A stretch of 64,000 bases of DNA from a virus. The notes under the pieces are model-generated. The model searched no databases and had not been told where the DNA came from. It saw nothing but the letters and a program-made list of their open reading frames with translations. The position numbers and the translations under genes are program-made. Positions 20,309 through 30,569 of this stretch are shown piece after piece. Location of the stretch: IMG/VR virus record IMGVR_UViG_3300046804_004438, positions 1-64,000 of that record; one strand, given 5' to 3'. The stretch's first letter is position 1. Every line of letters starts with the position of its first letter.

Positions 20309-21758
20309 TTTTAAGACTATCTACTTCTGCTTTGAGTTCTTTGATTGCTTCAATAAGAAGAGCAATAATCTTTTCATACTTGACAGCCTTATAGCCATCA
20401 GATCTCTGCATAACTACTTCTGGCATCACTGCTTCGATCTCCTGAGCAATTACACCAACATCATGCTTTCTCATAAATGTTCCATCAAATCCACCATGTT
20501 GCGATATATAAGCATCAGTCCAATCAAACTCAACACCGTTGATTGTTTGTAACTTATTCAAAGCATTAGCAATGTTAGTTACATTTTCTTTTAGTCTTTG
20601 ATCAGATGAATAGTAAGCAGTGATGTTACCTGCTGCTCTTATATCACCAGCAACACCTGCAGGAGAAGTACCTACACCAATGCTTCTTGCAGTTATGTCT
20701 CTGATAGTAAAGTCTGTGCTACCATTTCCAGTGAAAGGTGCAGTGAAGCTTAGATTGCCAGAACCATCGGTAATCAACATATTACCGTTACTACCATCAG
20801 CAGTAGGTAAGGTAAATGTAGCACTTCCAGCAGCAGCTGCTGCTTTTAGTTTAGTATATCCACTAGTAGAACCATTAAACTGAACAAAGTCATTTGTGTT
20901 GATACCAGCAAGAGCATTAATTGGTCCATTAGATATCAAAGTATTAGCGGATTTCAATCCAGTAGTAAAATAATTATTTGATCCATTGAATACTGTATTT
21001 GAATTAAACGTTACAGTACCACCATAGAATGTTACATTACCGTTAGCTAAAAATCCATTTTGGAAATAATTGTTAGCACCATAAAAGAATACATTACCAC
21101 TAAACTCAGTGTTAGATGATGCACCGACAATAGATATTTTCTTTGTATAGATGTTATCTATGTAAAGATCCGTTGATGTCATATAGCTGTTTACTACAAG
21201 ACTTCCAGTAGGATTAGCGTAAATTCCTATACCATCTCTAGAAATATAAACATTAGCTTCTATGTCACCAGTAATGTTGGTATTAGATACTGCAATATAT
21301 TGAGTATTGGTATAATCAGTTACAACATTGGTTGATGATACAATAGAATTACCTAGTGTAATAGTATCAGTTAAAACAAGTAAATTAGCACTCAAAGTTG
21401 AACCGCTAATAGTTGTATTTCCTATTGTAATGAAAGATTTTGTATATTGAGTTAGACCATCTATTACCATACCGGTAGATGATATCACATTATTAGTAGA
21501 TGATGATGTCTTTATAATTAGAGATGTTGGAGATAATGTAGAATTTGATGATCCTTGACCAGCATACAAAAATCCAGCATTTGAAGAAGATACAGAATTA
21601 GCATTTAAATCACCAGTAATGATAGCGCTACCAACCGTTCCATTAGAACTGGTTGAAACCACTACGTTTGACATAGCTTCAATTAAATAGTTGGTTTTAT
21701 CAACCCACTGGCCAAATGTATCATTAGTCAAATCTACATTAGCAACGTATACAGTCAT
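20298..21758 (-). CDS. Tail fibre/spike with C-terminal S74 intramolecular chaperone domain
   Basis: 486 residues. The middle has Asn/Thr/Ser-rich beta repeats (GNVTFYGGTVTFNSN) typical of fibre shafts. The last 100 residues form a peptidase S74 intramolecular chaperone: SSDQRLKENVTNI at about residue 385, then DVGVIAQEIEAVMPEVV, DGYKAVKYEKIIALLIEAI, and a closing coiled coil. In this family the chaperone trimerises the fibre and then cuts itself off at the conserved Ser before Asp, so the mature fibre probably ends near residue 384. It starts four bases inside the stop of the 2OG-oxygenase-like gene. Confidence 0.88.
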   Translation of the reverse strand: MTVYVANVDLTNDTFGQWVDKTNYLIEAMSNVVVSTSSNGTVGSAIITGDLNANSVSSSNAGFLYAGQGSSNSTLSPTSLIIKTSSSTNNVISSTGMVIDGLTQYTKSFITIGNTTISGSTLSANLLVLTDTITLGNSIVSSTNVVTDYTNTQYIAVSNTNITGDIEANVYISRDGIGIYANPTGSLVVNSYMTSTDLYIDNIYTKKISIVGASSNTEFSGNVFFYGANNYFQNGFLANGNVTFYGGTVTFNSNTVFNGSNNYFTTGLKSANTLISNGPINALAGINTNDFVQFNGSTSGYTKLKAAAAAGSATFTLPTADGSNGNMLITDGSGNLSFTAPFTGNGSTDFTIRDITARSIGVGTSPAGVAGDIRAAGNITAYYSSDQRLKENVTNIANALNKLQTINGVEFDWTDAYISQHGGFDGTFMRKHDVGVIAQEIEAVMPEVVMQRSDGYKAVKYEKIIALLIEAIKELKAEVDSLKNGN

Positions 21759-22666
21759 TTATTGTTTTCCAATACCTTTAGTAACATGTTTTTAACATCG
21801 TTGATATTATCTTTAATAGAATCTACTTCACTTCTTAAAGTATTTATTTCATTTATAACAACAGGTTGGTCATCTTTAGCTAAATCATTGGTGTTAAAAT
21901 AGTCTAAATTATCAACAATCTTTTCAAAATTGGGATCATAATCTATTAAATCTTCTCCAAAATTGACCATATTTTTACTATCTGGTTCAGCATAAAAATA
22001 TCTATCAAAAGGATCTGTATTAGTTGCACCTATTGGCATAGAATTAAAAGATATTATTTTTCTGTATTTTCCTGAAGATTTATAATTATTAGATGAAGTT
22101 GAGTGTTGTAACCATGCAGGAAAAATAATCAATACACCTTCCTCAAATTTACTATTATATTCATTGTGCATTTTAGTTTTAGTATTTTTTATTCTTTTAG
22201 GTGTTATTATGTTATTATAGTGATAAGGTGAATAAAACGTTGTACCAGATGATTGATCATTGCCATCCAAATAATAAACACCAGCCCAATACGCATTGTG
22301 GTGATGGTGTCTGTGGTGATAACCTCCATCAGGATGAACAGTAGCCCACATTCCAGTTAAACCTATATCTGGTGTAAACCCATTATCCTCCATAACTACC
22401 TTCAATGATTCTAGTATAAACTCACTGAGAGGCTCAAAGATTTTTTCTTTGTGAATATTAGGAGAAGTAAAAAGTAGTCTACCAGTTTTAGTATTTTTCC
22501 TAAAATTTTCTTTATCAGAAAGATATTCCATCCATTGAGGCTTAAGAACACTATGATGCTTAAACCTAGTCTTATAAATTGGAATTCCAAAAAGATTTTT
22601 TCCTATTAGGTTAGTATTGATTGTATATTCAGTACTCTCATTTATCACATTATCATCATCAACCAT
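21755..22666 (-). CDS. 2OG-Fe(II) oxygenase-like protein with C-terminal coiled coil
   Basis: 303 residues. Residues about 105-215 resemble the 2OG-FeII_Oxy_5 family: HHRHHHHNAYWAGVYYLDG, then VLIIFPAWLQHSTSS, and KYRKIISFN at the end. The His-rich stretch supplies possible iron ligands and the later QHS a second His; the acidic ligand of the triad is not obvious. Residues about 268-303 are a coiled coil ending LLKVLENN, nearly repeated in the 73-aa protein encoded just upstream. Family members are predicted hydroxylases. Lying among structural genes, it may modify a tail protein or be part of the virion; both are inference. Confidence 0.78.
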   Translation of the reverse strand: MVDDDNVINESTEYTINTNLIGKNLFGIPIYKTRFKHHSVLKPQWMEYLSDKENFRKNTKTGRLLFTSPNIHKEKIFEPLSEFILESLKVVMEDNGFTPDIGLTGMWATVHPDGGYHHRHHHHNAYWAGVYYLDGNDQSSGTTFYSPYHYNNIITPKRIKNTKTKMHNEYNSKFEEGVLIIFPAWLQHSTSSNNYKSSGKYRKIISFNSMPIGATNTDPFDRYFYAEPDSKNMVNFGEDLIDYDPNFEKIVDNLDYFNTNDLAKDDQPVVINEINTLRSEVDSIKDNINDVKNMLLKVLENNK

Positions 22667-22880
22667 TTTTTTCCAACACTTTCAATAACAAAGATTTAAT
22701 ATCAGATAATTCATTTTTTAATAAATTGACATCTTCTTTAATAGTATCTACTTCGTTAATACTATTACTTTTTAACAACATATTCTTTCTTTTTATTTTA
22801 TAATCTTCTAGTGCCTCCAAATTGCTATTAATTAATGCTCCGGGATTATCTTTAGAAAATTTAAAATTATCTTCACTCAT
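22659..22880 (-). CDS. Small protein with a C-terminal coiled coil matching its neighbour
   Basis: 73 residues. The N-terminal half (FSKDNPGALINSNLEALEDY) is a motif I recall from small proteins in marine T4-like tail clusters. The C-terminal half is a coiled coil (IKEDVNLLKNELSDIKSLLL) ending KVLEKNG, very like the end of the oxygenase-like protein. Its reading frame overlaps that gene's start by eight bases, so the pair is probably translationally coupled. Function unknown; a shared binding site for both tails is a reasonable guess. Confidence 0.7.
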   Translation of the reverse strand: MSEDNFKFSKDNPGALINSNLEALEDYKIKRKNMLLKSNSINEVDTIKEDVNLLKNELSDIKSLLLKVLEKNG

Positions 22881-22892
22881 AATTAATACCTA

Positions 22893-24599
22893 TTATATCA
22901 TTAAAGCAACTGATCTAACATCTCTCATGTTTGGATATACTGCATTATCTGTAGAAAGTAATACAATTTTTATTGCAAATGTTGTAAAACCAATATGCTT
23001 AACTTCACTTCTATCATAGTACGTTAAAGTACCTGGTGAAATATCATTACCAACATCACCTACCGAATCTGCATATGCAACATATGCAGAATCTGCATTG
23101 CTTACAGAAGGTCTTGAAGAGTAAGCTTTTAATCCCCATGAATATTCTTTATAATCATTTTTATCTTGAGGAGAACTGTATAATGCATCCGTATTGTTTA
23201 AGTAGGAAAGAAGAGACCATTCTTTTGAATCAAAAGATTCTGTATCACTATTACTATTGATAAATTTAACATAAACTTTAATGTCAGTATTAACGGGTCT
23301 ATAACCTGTAACCCAAACTTTAAAATCCTCTGATACACCATCGAGAATTACAGTTTTAGAAATATACTTACTAAGTGCATTTCCATAGTTTGTATTTTCA
23401 TTGGTATAATCATTATTAATACGGTTATGAATAAGATTGAAATTCTTTGCAGCTAAATCAATCACAGGAGATTGATAAGGATTTAATGATACCATTTGAA
23501 TTTCATAAGTAGCTGTTCCTTTTCTTCCAAATCCACCAATTGCTACTTCATTTGAATAGCTTTTAATTGATCTTTGAAAGTTAGGATACTCAAACAAAGT
23601 TTCATTTGTAGCAGTCACTCCAACTGTATCTTTAGTGGAAGCTGGGTAATAAGTTGTATTACTAGTGCCATAAAACAATGGTTTTACATACGTACCAGAT
23701 GGCTCATTAATTGTAAATTTTGGAACAAATGCTTCGTAATAGATATCGTCTATAGTTGATATTATTGCATTTGCAACAAGATAGGTTGTTGTAATATAAG
23801 AAGTGTTTGATATATCTGGAGATCTATAAAATCTAATATTTCTAAATGATGTGTTATTGAATAATCCATTAGATTCTTTTAAATATAATACTCCAGAAAC
23901 TTCATCTATATATTTTACTATTCCTACAGGATATGCTTGATTATTGGAAAACAGTATTTGGCTTAAGTTAGAAGAATTAGCAGCATATACAATATCACCC
24001 TGAGCTATTGGAACTCCAGAAGTCTTTCTGTATATTCCACCAGAAGCAGAAAGATCTAGACTCATATATTCATCTGCTGCGTTAACAAATACTGCTGTAC
24101 CAGAACCACTTGTAAATTTAGCAACGTATAAATTAAATTTTATATCTTGACTTTCAACTGGAGTCCATGAATCTCCATTTGAAGATACAAATAAAGTTCC
24201 TGCATATGGCTGTTGAGTAATCTGTTCTCCAGTAATAATATCTTTACCACCAACCTCTGAAACCCAAACGTTATAATCTGGACTATTTCCTTCTGGATTT
24301 AGATAAAAAGCATAAGTTTTGTCTGATGATAACATAATAGGATGTTCAAAAGTGAAGATAGTTTCTGCTGATGCATCATTGCTAGTTGTGATGCTGCTGC
24401 TTCTCATTCTACCTGAACCTAGACGTCTATTTACATTAGGAATACCATTATCAGTTTCAACTACTGCCAAGTAAGTTCCTATAGTAGAACTTTTAGTTTT
24501 AAAATAAACACCTATTTGAGTCAAAAATAAACCTTGTAGTCCAGCTGTTTGAGTGCCTGACAAAGTAAATGTTTGAGCTATTGGATTTCCTGATAACAT
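22893..24599 (-). CDS. Structural protein, third part of a DUF4815-type baseplate/tail assembly
   Basis: 568 residues. The N-terminus (NPIAQTFTLSGTQ ... LTQIGVYFKTKS ... TYLAVVETDNGIP) matches the carboxyl region of very long DUF4815-containing proteins of marine T4-like phages as I recall them. The end (HIGFTTFAIKIVLLSTD ... YPNMRDVRSVALMI) is a typical terminal motif of that protein. Here it is a separate gene 41 bp downstream of the 475-aa protein. Likely a large tail or baseplate-periphery subunit. Confidence 0.72.
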   Translation of the reverse strand: MLSGNPIAQTFTLSGTQTAGLQGLFLTQIGVYFKTKSSTIGTYLAVVETDNGIPNVNRRLGSGRMRSSSITTSNDASAETIFTFEHPIMLSSDKTYAFYLNPEGNSPDYNVWVSEVGGKDIITGEQITQQPYAGTLFVSSNGDSWTPVESQDIKFNLYVAKFTSGSGTAVFVNAADEYMSLDLSASGGIYRKTSGVPIAQGDIVYAANSSNLSQILFSNNQAYPVGIVKYIDEVSGVLYLKESNGLFNNTSFRNIRFYRSPDISNTSYITTTYLVANAIISTIDDIYYEAFVPKFTINEPSGTYVKPLFYGTSNTTYYPASTKDTVGVTATNETLFEYPNFQRSIKSYSNEVAIGGFGRKGTATYEIQMVSLNPYQSPVIDLAAKNFNLIHNRINNDYTNENTNYGNALSKYISKTVILDGVSEDFKVWVTGYRPVNTDIKVYVKFINSNSDTESFDSKEWSLLSYLNNTDALYSSPQDKNDYKEYSWGLKAYSSRPSVSNADSAYVAYADSVGDVGNDISPGTLTYYDRSEVKHIGFTTFAIKIVLLSTDNAVYPNMRDVRSVALMI

Positions 24600-24640
24600 T
24601 TTATTACCCTAATTAAATTTATATTTTGTAAAATTCATAA

Positions 24641-26068
24641 TTATCTAGTATTTGGGGATCCCCTTGAACCCCATCCCCCAGTACTACCAGTTCCTGTTCC
24701 CGTTCCTGTACCAGTTCCTGTACTTTCTGGCATACCACATGATGCTGGGTTTGTTCCAGTTCCAGTTCCAGTTCCAGTACCACCAGTATCATGAGTACCA
24801 GTTCCTGTACCAGTAGAAATAACTACAGGAGGAGGATCTGTTGTTTCCCATGTAAGTGGAGTTCCATTAGAAGAAGCTGTTGATGGTGTAAACTTAGGTT
24901 CGATCACTTGATATTGGAGTTTTTGTTTTGTAGTTGAAAGTGACGATGAATTATAGATGCCTTCAGCACTTGTTAAAATAGCACTGGTTGCTGTAATGTC
25001 ATTTTGATCTATTAACATAAACACTCTTTCACCAGCTCTAAATGTATCAGAAGGAAGATTAAATATTAAATTTAAGTTTCCTTTGTCATCAGATACTAAC
25101 GGATCTCCCAATGCACCTCTCTGTTGAAGCACATAGCTTGGATCATCAGCATGTGCTGCTTGATAAAATTTGGATTGATCTACCTGTCCACTAGTAAATA
25201 ATGTTGGGTGAACTACAGCAGGAGCACATGCAGATGCAACTGATTTTTTATCAAAGAATGGATACAATCTTGTATTTGGTTTTAAATGGGAGGCAACTAT
25301 AGCTAGTCTTCTTCCAACCATATAAGGCATTAAGGTTACATCTTTTACAAAGTCACCTAAATCTTGGGCTGGTAATTTTTGACTATCTACTTTTATATCT
25401 CTAATTGTAATAGTAGTATTAGATTGCCAATAATTGGTTCTTCCGGATTTATTAACAATTGTAGGATTACTATATGTAGTATCTATATCCTTAAATGCAC
25501 CAGCAGCTGCGGCATCAGAAAATGGTTTAGATTGATCATTAACTATTGTTTGTGGAGCTGCTTGTGTGTTTACGTTTGTGTTATCAAAGTTGGGATATAT
25601 CTGTAAAGCACCCTTGAAACTATAAAATGTTTCTGCACAATTTCTATAGGTAGAAGCACTTGGATTACCACCAAACAATTCATTTGTGTAATCCAAAGAA
25701 AGTATTCTACCAGATACCTTTACATTTGTACTATCTGTATCATCTAAAACAAATGAAGAAAATTTTTCATAAAAATTAGGACGTGCAATTGAAAGGTTAG
25801 AACTTATACCAATATTAAGTTCTGGTGATTGTGTATTCATAATGGTGTCATCGTTGAATGGGTCTGCAAAGATACCATTCTTAAATCTTTCGATACCATT
25901 ACTATTTTGAATAGATGTTGTTTTTGTATCCAAAGCTAATGCATTCAATACGGTATAATATTCAATCTTTTTAATTCTTTCTTCAAGTGCACCAATTTCT
26001 TTCATGGTGTACCCTTTGATAGTATTAATTCCAACTTGTACAGCTATATCTTTTCTATTGTATGTCAT
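24641..26068 (-). CDS. Structural protein, second part of a DUF4815-type assembly, with Gly-Thr tail
   Basis: 475 residues. The N-terminal part (YTMKEIGALEERIKKIEYYT ... FKNGIFADPFNDD) corresponds to the middle of long DUF4815-type proteins. Residues about 415-475 are low complexity, mostly alternating Gly-Thr. The ATG follows the TGA of the upstream gene after a single base, in another frame, so coupling or a recent fission is likely. No membrane or signal sequence. Confidence 0.72.
   Translation of the reverse strand: MTYNRKDIAVQVGINTIKGYTMKEIGALEERIKKIEYYTVLNALALDTKTTSIQNSNGIERFKNGIFADPFNDDTIMNTQSPELNIGISSNLSIARPNFYEKFSSFVLDDTDSTNVKVSGRILSLDYTNELFGGNPSASTYRNCAETFYSFKGALQIYPNFDNTNVNTQAAPQTIVNDQSKPFSDAAAAGAFKDIDTTYSNPTIVNKSGRTNYWQSNTTITIRDIKVDSQKLPAQDLGDFVKDVTLMPYMVGRRLAIVASHLKPNTRLYPFFDKKSVASACAPAVVHPTLFTSGQVDQSKFYQAAHADDPSYVLQQRGALGDPLVSDDKGNLNLIFNLPSDTFRAGERVFMLIDQNDITATSAILTSAEGIYNSSSLSTTKQKLQYQVIEPKFTPSTASSNGTPLTWETTDPPPVVISTGTGTGTHDTGGTGTGTGTGTNPASCGMPESTGTGTGTGTGTGSTGGWGSRGSPNTR
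24665..24830 (-). repeat. Gly-Thr dipeptide repeat tract
   Basis: The minus strand repeats GGAAC and GGTAC units encoding blocks such as TGTGTGTGTG, broken by NPASCGMPES. It sits at the C-terminus of the 475-aa structural protein, just where the family's single long polypeptide appears to have been split. Confidence 0.75.
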
Positions 26069-26069
26069 G

Positions 26070-29060
26070 TCATTCAGCTTCTGAGAATGTTAGTGATGGA
26101 TAAGGTGGAACATAAATGTCTGCTATCTTCAATCCAGAACTATTCAAAGCAGGAGGTTTAGGATTAAATGATGGAGTACCAGATTTTACTATCAGAGCAC
26201 CTGTTTTGGTTACTAATAGAGCATCATATCTAGGAAGATAGAATTCTGCATTATACTGAAAATTGGAATCTGGCTCAATAGCAGCTTTTAATACTGATGT
26301 ATAGAAAGTTGTAGTATTGTTGGCTGGATTGATAGTTGCTGTAGCAGATGTTGTAGCAGATACTGCAGTATTAGTTAAAATAGGTCTCACATCTATATAG
26401 TTTCTTAAATCATAAAGGTTACCAGATATATCTTTATATACAGGAATTTCTGCTGTCACAATAGCACTAGTGTTAGCTGTGTTAGCATCATCTATTGGAT
26501 AAGAATCTACTGACATAAATGTTGCTTGAGAAGAAGAAATATTTGGTGTAAAATGATTCAGTTGAATGGTCATTCTTGATGCTGAAGTCAAACCAGACTT
26601 ATATTGTGGCTTGACAGCAATAGATGCTAAACCATAATAATTGTCATCCTGACCGTTGTTTATAGTGAACCAATCAATTCTGTTTGGATTTGTATTTGAG
26701 AAATTAGCACCAACATGAATACCAGTAATTTTGTATACATCCGGAAGACCCAATGACCATGGACCTAGTGTACCAGCAGAATGTGAAGCACAGTTAATGT
26801 TAACAAATCTATCCTTTTTAACATCTTTTTTAATAGGAACTGCTGTGCTTCTTTGTATAGGAGCTTGAGCTCTTACGGAATATGTTGTTACAGTATCTGG
26901 ATCAATTGCTACGTTGATTGACATTTGTGTAACTTTACCAGCAACAGATGAAAATGTAATTGTATTTCCACTTCCTGTAAAATCTATAGGAGTACCTGTC
27001 TTAAAGAATCTGTAGATTGATATAGATCCACCAGCAGGTGTAGGATTAACATTAGGTGTAAGTGTTATACTATTAGCACTATTAACTGCAGTAATAGTGT
27101 GATAAGTAGTACCAGATGTTGCTGAATATAGTTTAATATTATTACCAACTTTGAGTGTCGTATCAAAACCAGCACTGACAGAGCTAACTACAACATTGCT
27201 GTGAGTAACATTTGATACACCACCTATTGAACCCATGTACACAGTAGAAGAAAATAGATTTGCTGTTACATCGTTATTAAATAAAATATTAATATTTTCA
27301 GATGCAATATCATCTATAGTGCCAGCACCATAATTAAATTGATCTGAAGCTATGCTAAATGTTGCAGTTGCTTTGCCTGCTGATCTGTTGAGGTTTGCTG
27401 AACTGCTTGTATTCCTATAAACATATGTTGTATCATTTACACCAGTATTACTTGTTAATCTTCTAACACCTGTAAGACCAGTATCAAAAATTAAATTACC
27501 AATATTACTTTGTATTTGAGCATTGCCATTAGTAAGAACAATATCTGCAAATACCTTTCCATATGTTCCATTAACATAGAAACTTTTTGCATCTGCTTTA
27601 AAACTATATCCTGCATTAATTTTAATATTTGTAATATACAATCTATAGATTGCAGATGATGTACCCTTAGTACCAGAATAAAATTTAATTGTGTTAACAG
27701 TAGCTGTTCCTATCAATGTTCCTAATGGTGCAGAAGCAGAAATGTTTTTTGACATCACTTCTTGTGGTGTGTTATAAATGTTTATGGATGGAAGACCACC
27801 AACATCTAAAATACCAGCAACATCTGTAACAAAAATATAATTACCAAAGTTTACAGTAGCAATTTCATCTAATAAGTCTTGAGATGTAATACCTCTAGGA
27901 ACTTCAATTCTTCTTGCTGCTTGATATTCTACTCTATAGCCATCAATATATCCTATACCAGGAGAAGATGTATAGTAGAATGTATTAGGATTAGATGAAG
28001 CTTCTACGTTGACCTGGAATGGCTTGACAACATAGTCACCAGATTCTTCTTTGGTTCTTTGAGCAATCATATCACCAATGATACTATAGATAGGATCTTG
28101 TGCTGTAATTGCTGCTGTAGTTCCTGCAGTCTGACTAAAGTCTATAACTGGAAGAAAACCTTCCGGAATAGTAACCGAGTTGTTTGAAGAATCATATGCT
28201 ACTAGCTTAGGAACTAGTTTTAATCTATAAGCACCTGGTGCACTATAGTTGGGACTACCAATTGAATTATCATATAGTGAAGGGTCTTCTGAAGGCTTAA
28301 CAATATATTCTGAAGTGCTGAATCCTACCTTGATACCAGAAACATTAGATGAATGTTCTTTAATAATAAAATTACCGGGATTGGATTTAATAAAAAATCC
28401 TTTTTGATATATTATACCCTGACCAACATGAATACCATGACCAACTCCAAGTGCATTAACTGTAGAGTTGGAAGAAAGAGTATATAGAGAACCAAGATAG
28501 TTAGAATAGCTAAGAGGACCCATCTTATCTTGACTAGATGAATAAACATCTATCATTTCACTAGTGGTACTAAATGTAGATACAGGTGTACCAGCACTAT
28601 TTCCAGAATTAAGGTATAAAATATAAGCTCTGTTGGTATCATAGCTACCAGCATCGACAGCTGATTCTGCTCCAATAATTGCTTCAAATACAGCAGCTCT
28701 CAAACCAGTAGTATTAGAAACTAAAAGGTGAGAGTTGGAAAGATGAGATACATTAGCAGTAGGATCATAATTTCCCAATGTTAATGTAGTAAAATCTAAC
28801 GTTGATGTATTACTATCTTTAAACTTCACTTGTTGAATGTTTGGATACTGAGTAAAATTACAACCTTCTACTATGCTTCCATCTTTGTAAATACTATCAC
28901 CAAATCTCGATACTTGTTTTTGAAGTATAGTTTGAAGCTGTGTAAGTTCACGAGCTTGTACAGCAGTTGATGGGCGGAACAATATTCTATAATATTGTTT
29001 GTTTTCATCGTAGTCATCATAAAAAGGCGCCACATTGAAATTGGTCTGCAACTCAGCCAT
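26070..29060 (-). CDS. DUF4815-domain tail/baseplate structural protein
   Basis: 996 residues starting MAELQTNFNVAPFYDDYDEN, then YRILFRPSTAVQARELTQLQ and FGDSIYKDGSIVEG. These are the hallmark of the DUF4815 N-terminal domain of very large structural proteins in marine T4-like phages. The remainder is beta-rich with many Asn/Ser/Thr. The gene ends SFSEAE one base before the next start. It follows the gp8-type wedge gene, which fits a baseplate-attached fibre base or wedge-periphery subunit. Confidence 0.82.
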   Translation of the reverse strand: MAELQTNFNVAPFYDDYDENKQYYRILFRPSTAVQARELTQLQTILQKQVSRFGDSIYKDGSIVEGCNFTQYPNIQQVKFKDSNTSTLDFTTLTLGNYDPTANVSHLSNSHLLVSNTTGLRAAVFEAIIGAESAVDAGSYDTNRAYILYLNSGNSAGTPVSTFSTTSEMIDVYSSSQDKMGPLSYSNYLGSLYTLSSNSTVNALGVGHGIHVGQGIIYQKGFFIKSNPGNFIIKEHSSNVSGIKVGFSTSEYIVKPSEDPSLYDNSIGSPNYSAPGAYRLKLVPKLVAYDSSNNSVTIPEGFLPVIDFSQTAGTTAAITAQDPIYSIIGDMIAQRTKEESGDYVVKPFQVNVEASSNPNTFYYTSSPGIGYIDGYRVEYQAARRIEVPRGITSQDLLDEIATVNFGNYIFVTDVAGILDVGGLPSINIYNTPQEVMSKNISASAPLGTLIGTATVNTIKFYSGTKGTSSAIYRLYITNIKINAGYSFKADAKSFYVNGTYGKVFADIVLTNGNAQIQSNIGNLIFDTGLTGVRRLTSNTGVNDTTYVYRNTSSSANLNRSAGKATATFSIASDQFNYGAGTIDDIASENINILFNNDVTANLFSSTVYMGSIGGVSNVTHSNVVVSSVSAGFDTTLKVGNNIKLYSATSGTTYHTITAVNSANSITLTPNVNPTPAGGSISIYRFFKTGTPIDFTGSGNTITFSSVAGKVTQMSINVAIDPDTVTTYSVRAQAPIQRSTAVPIKKDVKKDRFVNINCASHSAGTLGPWSLGLPDVYKITGIHVGANFSNTNPNRIDWFTINNGQDDNYYGLASIAVKPQYKSGLTSASRMTIQLNHFTPNISSSQATFMSVDSYPIDDANTANTSAIVTAEIPVYKDISGNLYDLRNYIDVRPILTNTAVSATTSATATINPANNTTTFYTSVLKAAIEPDSNFQYNAEFYLPRYDALLVTKTGALIVKSGTPSFNPKPPALNSSGLKIADIYVPPYPSLTFSEAE

Positions 29061-29069
29061 TATATTTCC

Positions 29070-30569
29070 TTAGAAATTAAAATACAGTTTAACATCTTCA
29101 GATCTCACACCAGTTCTGCTGATTGGTTCTATATTCTTATAATAATATACATTTGAAGAATATGGAACGAGATCTTTATTATTTATTGTAGAAATTATGC
29201 ATGTTTTTCCAGATGTTAGTGATGTTAATGTTTCAAATGGCTGAAATGTACCTGAATCACTTAAAACAAACAATCTAGAAGAATCCATATGAGCCACAGT
29301 AGCTGTAGCCTTGCTACTAAAACCTTCCACGACCTCTCCTGGATCAAATAAACTTGAATATGTAACAACACCAAAATTTAACATTTGATTAAATGTGGAG
29401 CTATTGTAACTTGTTAAATTTGAAGAAGCAATAGGATTGTATAATAGAGATATTTGTCTATAATTAATCCAATCATAAAAATTATCTGATAAATTTGTAC
29501 TGATTGATATTCCTAATGTGTTACAACCTAATTCAGAAACAGAATCATATCCATGTCCTCCTTTTGGAGAAATTATAGCAGTTGCTGTTGCATCAGAACC
29601 AAAATATGTATTGTTTGTAATTGTTACATTTGCATACGTATAATTCAAACCTCTATCAACGATTGTAATAGAAGATATGGTACCAGTATTAGAATCGACG
29701 TTTGTAACTGCTTTTAAACCGCTACCATCACCTGTAACACTAACTTGAGGATCAATTCTAAAGAGGGAAGTGGAAGTTAAGCCAGGAATTGGATCATTTG
29801 TAGTAACATACTTACCAGTAGAATTTACAACGTAATTTGATATTGTAGAAAGACTACCAGATCCAGATCCCGAATAAATGTAGAATGTAGAATCTATATA
29901 AGCACCATTTAATGTTGATGCATAGGTATTTGAAATTTTAAAATCTGTATTACTAATTACTGTATCAACATATCCATTTGCAGTAACATAATTATTACCG
30001 CCATTGTTTACCTTAATAACATGAATTGCACCATTTTCTGCAAATTGTGAAACAACTGGTGAAGGTATAATTGGTATGTAATCTACAGTTGTAAATTTTC
30101 TATTATTTGCTCCATTTATAGTATAAAGATATTTCCATTTGTATCCATCTGAAGTATCAAAATCACCACCACTTACTGTAAGTGACGGTTCATCAGTTGA
30201 AGGAACACCATAATTATTAAATAGACATTTGTATACACGATTAAGACTAGTAACTACATAATAATTTTTTGAATATAGATTAGGATCTGTATCATCATAG
30301 TAATCATATACAGTATTTGAAGACCATGTTTTCTTTTCAGCAATATATGCTAAATCTGATACAGAAACTTTCTTTCCATACAATACTTCTTTGTTAACAT
30401 CATAATGTGTAGATGTAATAGATGAATTAGTTGCTGGAGGAATTGCATCATCTGGCCATTGAAAATATTTGCCAAATCCAATATAATAGTTAGATTGAGT
30501 ATTTGCTACATCATCAATAAAATTCTTCACAAACTTGCTTTTTATACTCTGATTAAATATACCTGACAT
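29070..30569 (-). CDS. Baseplate wedge subunit gp8-like
   Basis: 499 residues. The motifs NYYIGFGKYFQWPDD near the start, then YYVVTSLNRVYKCLFNN, and GGDFDTSDGYKWKYLYTI recall gp8 wedge proteins of T4-like marine phages, which are larger than the 334-aa T4 gp8. T4 gp8 forms dimers that join wedge proteins gp7 and gp10. The start ATG overlaps the preceding gene's stop by one base. Assignment rests on these motifs plus position in a gp25-gp6-X-gp8 order. Confidence 0.75.
   Translation of the reverse strand: MSGIFNQSIKSKFVKNFIDDVANTQSNYYIGFGKYFQWPDDAIPPATNSSITSTHYDVNKEVLYGKKVSVSDLAYIAEKKTWSSNTVYDYYDDTDPNLYSKNYYVVTSLNRVYKCLFNNYGVPSTDEPSLTVSGGDFDTSDGYKWKYLYTINGANNRKFTTVDYIPIIPSPVVSQFAENGAIHVIKVNNGGNNYVTANGYVDTVISNTDFKISNTYASTLNGAYIDSTFYIYSGSGSGSLSTISNYVVNSTGKYVTTNDPIPGLTSTSLFRIDPQVSVTGDGSGLKAVTNVDSNTGTISSITIVDRGLNYTYANVTITNNTYFGSDATATAIISPKGGHGYDSVSELGCNTLGISISTNLSDNFYDWINYRQISLLYNPIASSNLTSYNSSTFNQMLNFGVVTYSSLFDPGEVVEGFSSKATATVAHMDSSRLFVLSDSGTFQPFETLTSLTSGKTCIISTINNKDLVPYSSNVYYYKNIEPISRTGVRSEDVKLYFNF

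Noticed and set aside
26066-26072. The stop/start junction of the DUF4815-type genes as a sequencing error
   Set aside because: A single-base error could join the frames, but the second border is also split and a clean ATG is present, so I kept separate genes and reported the doubt as a finding.
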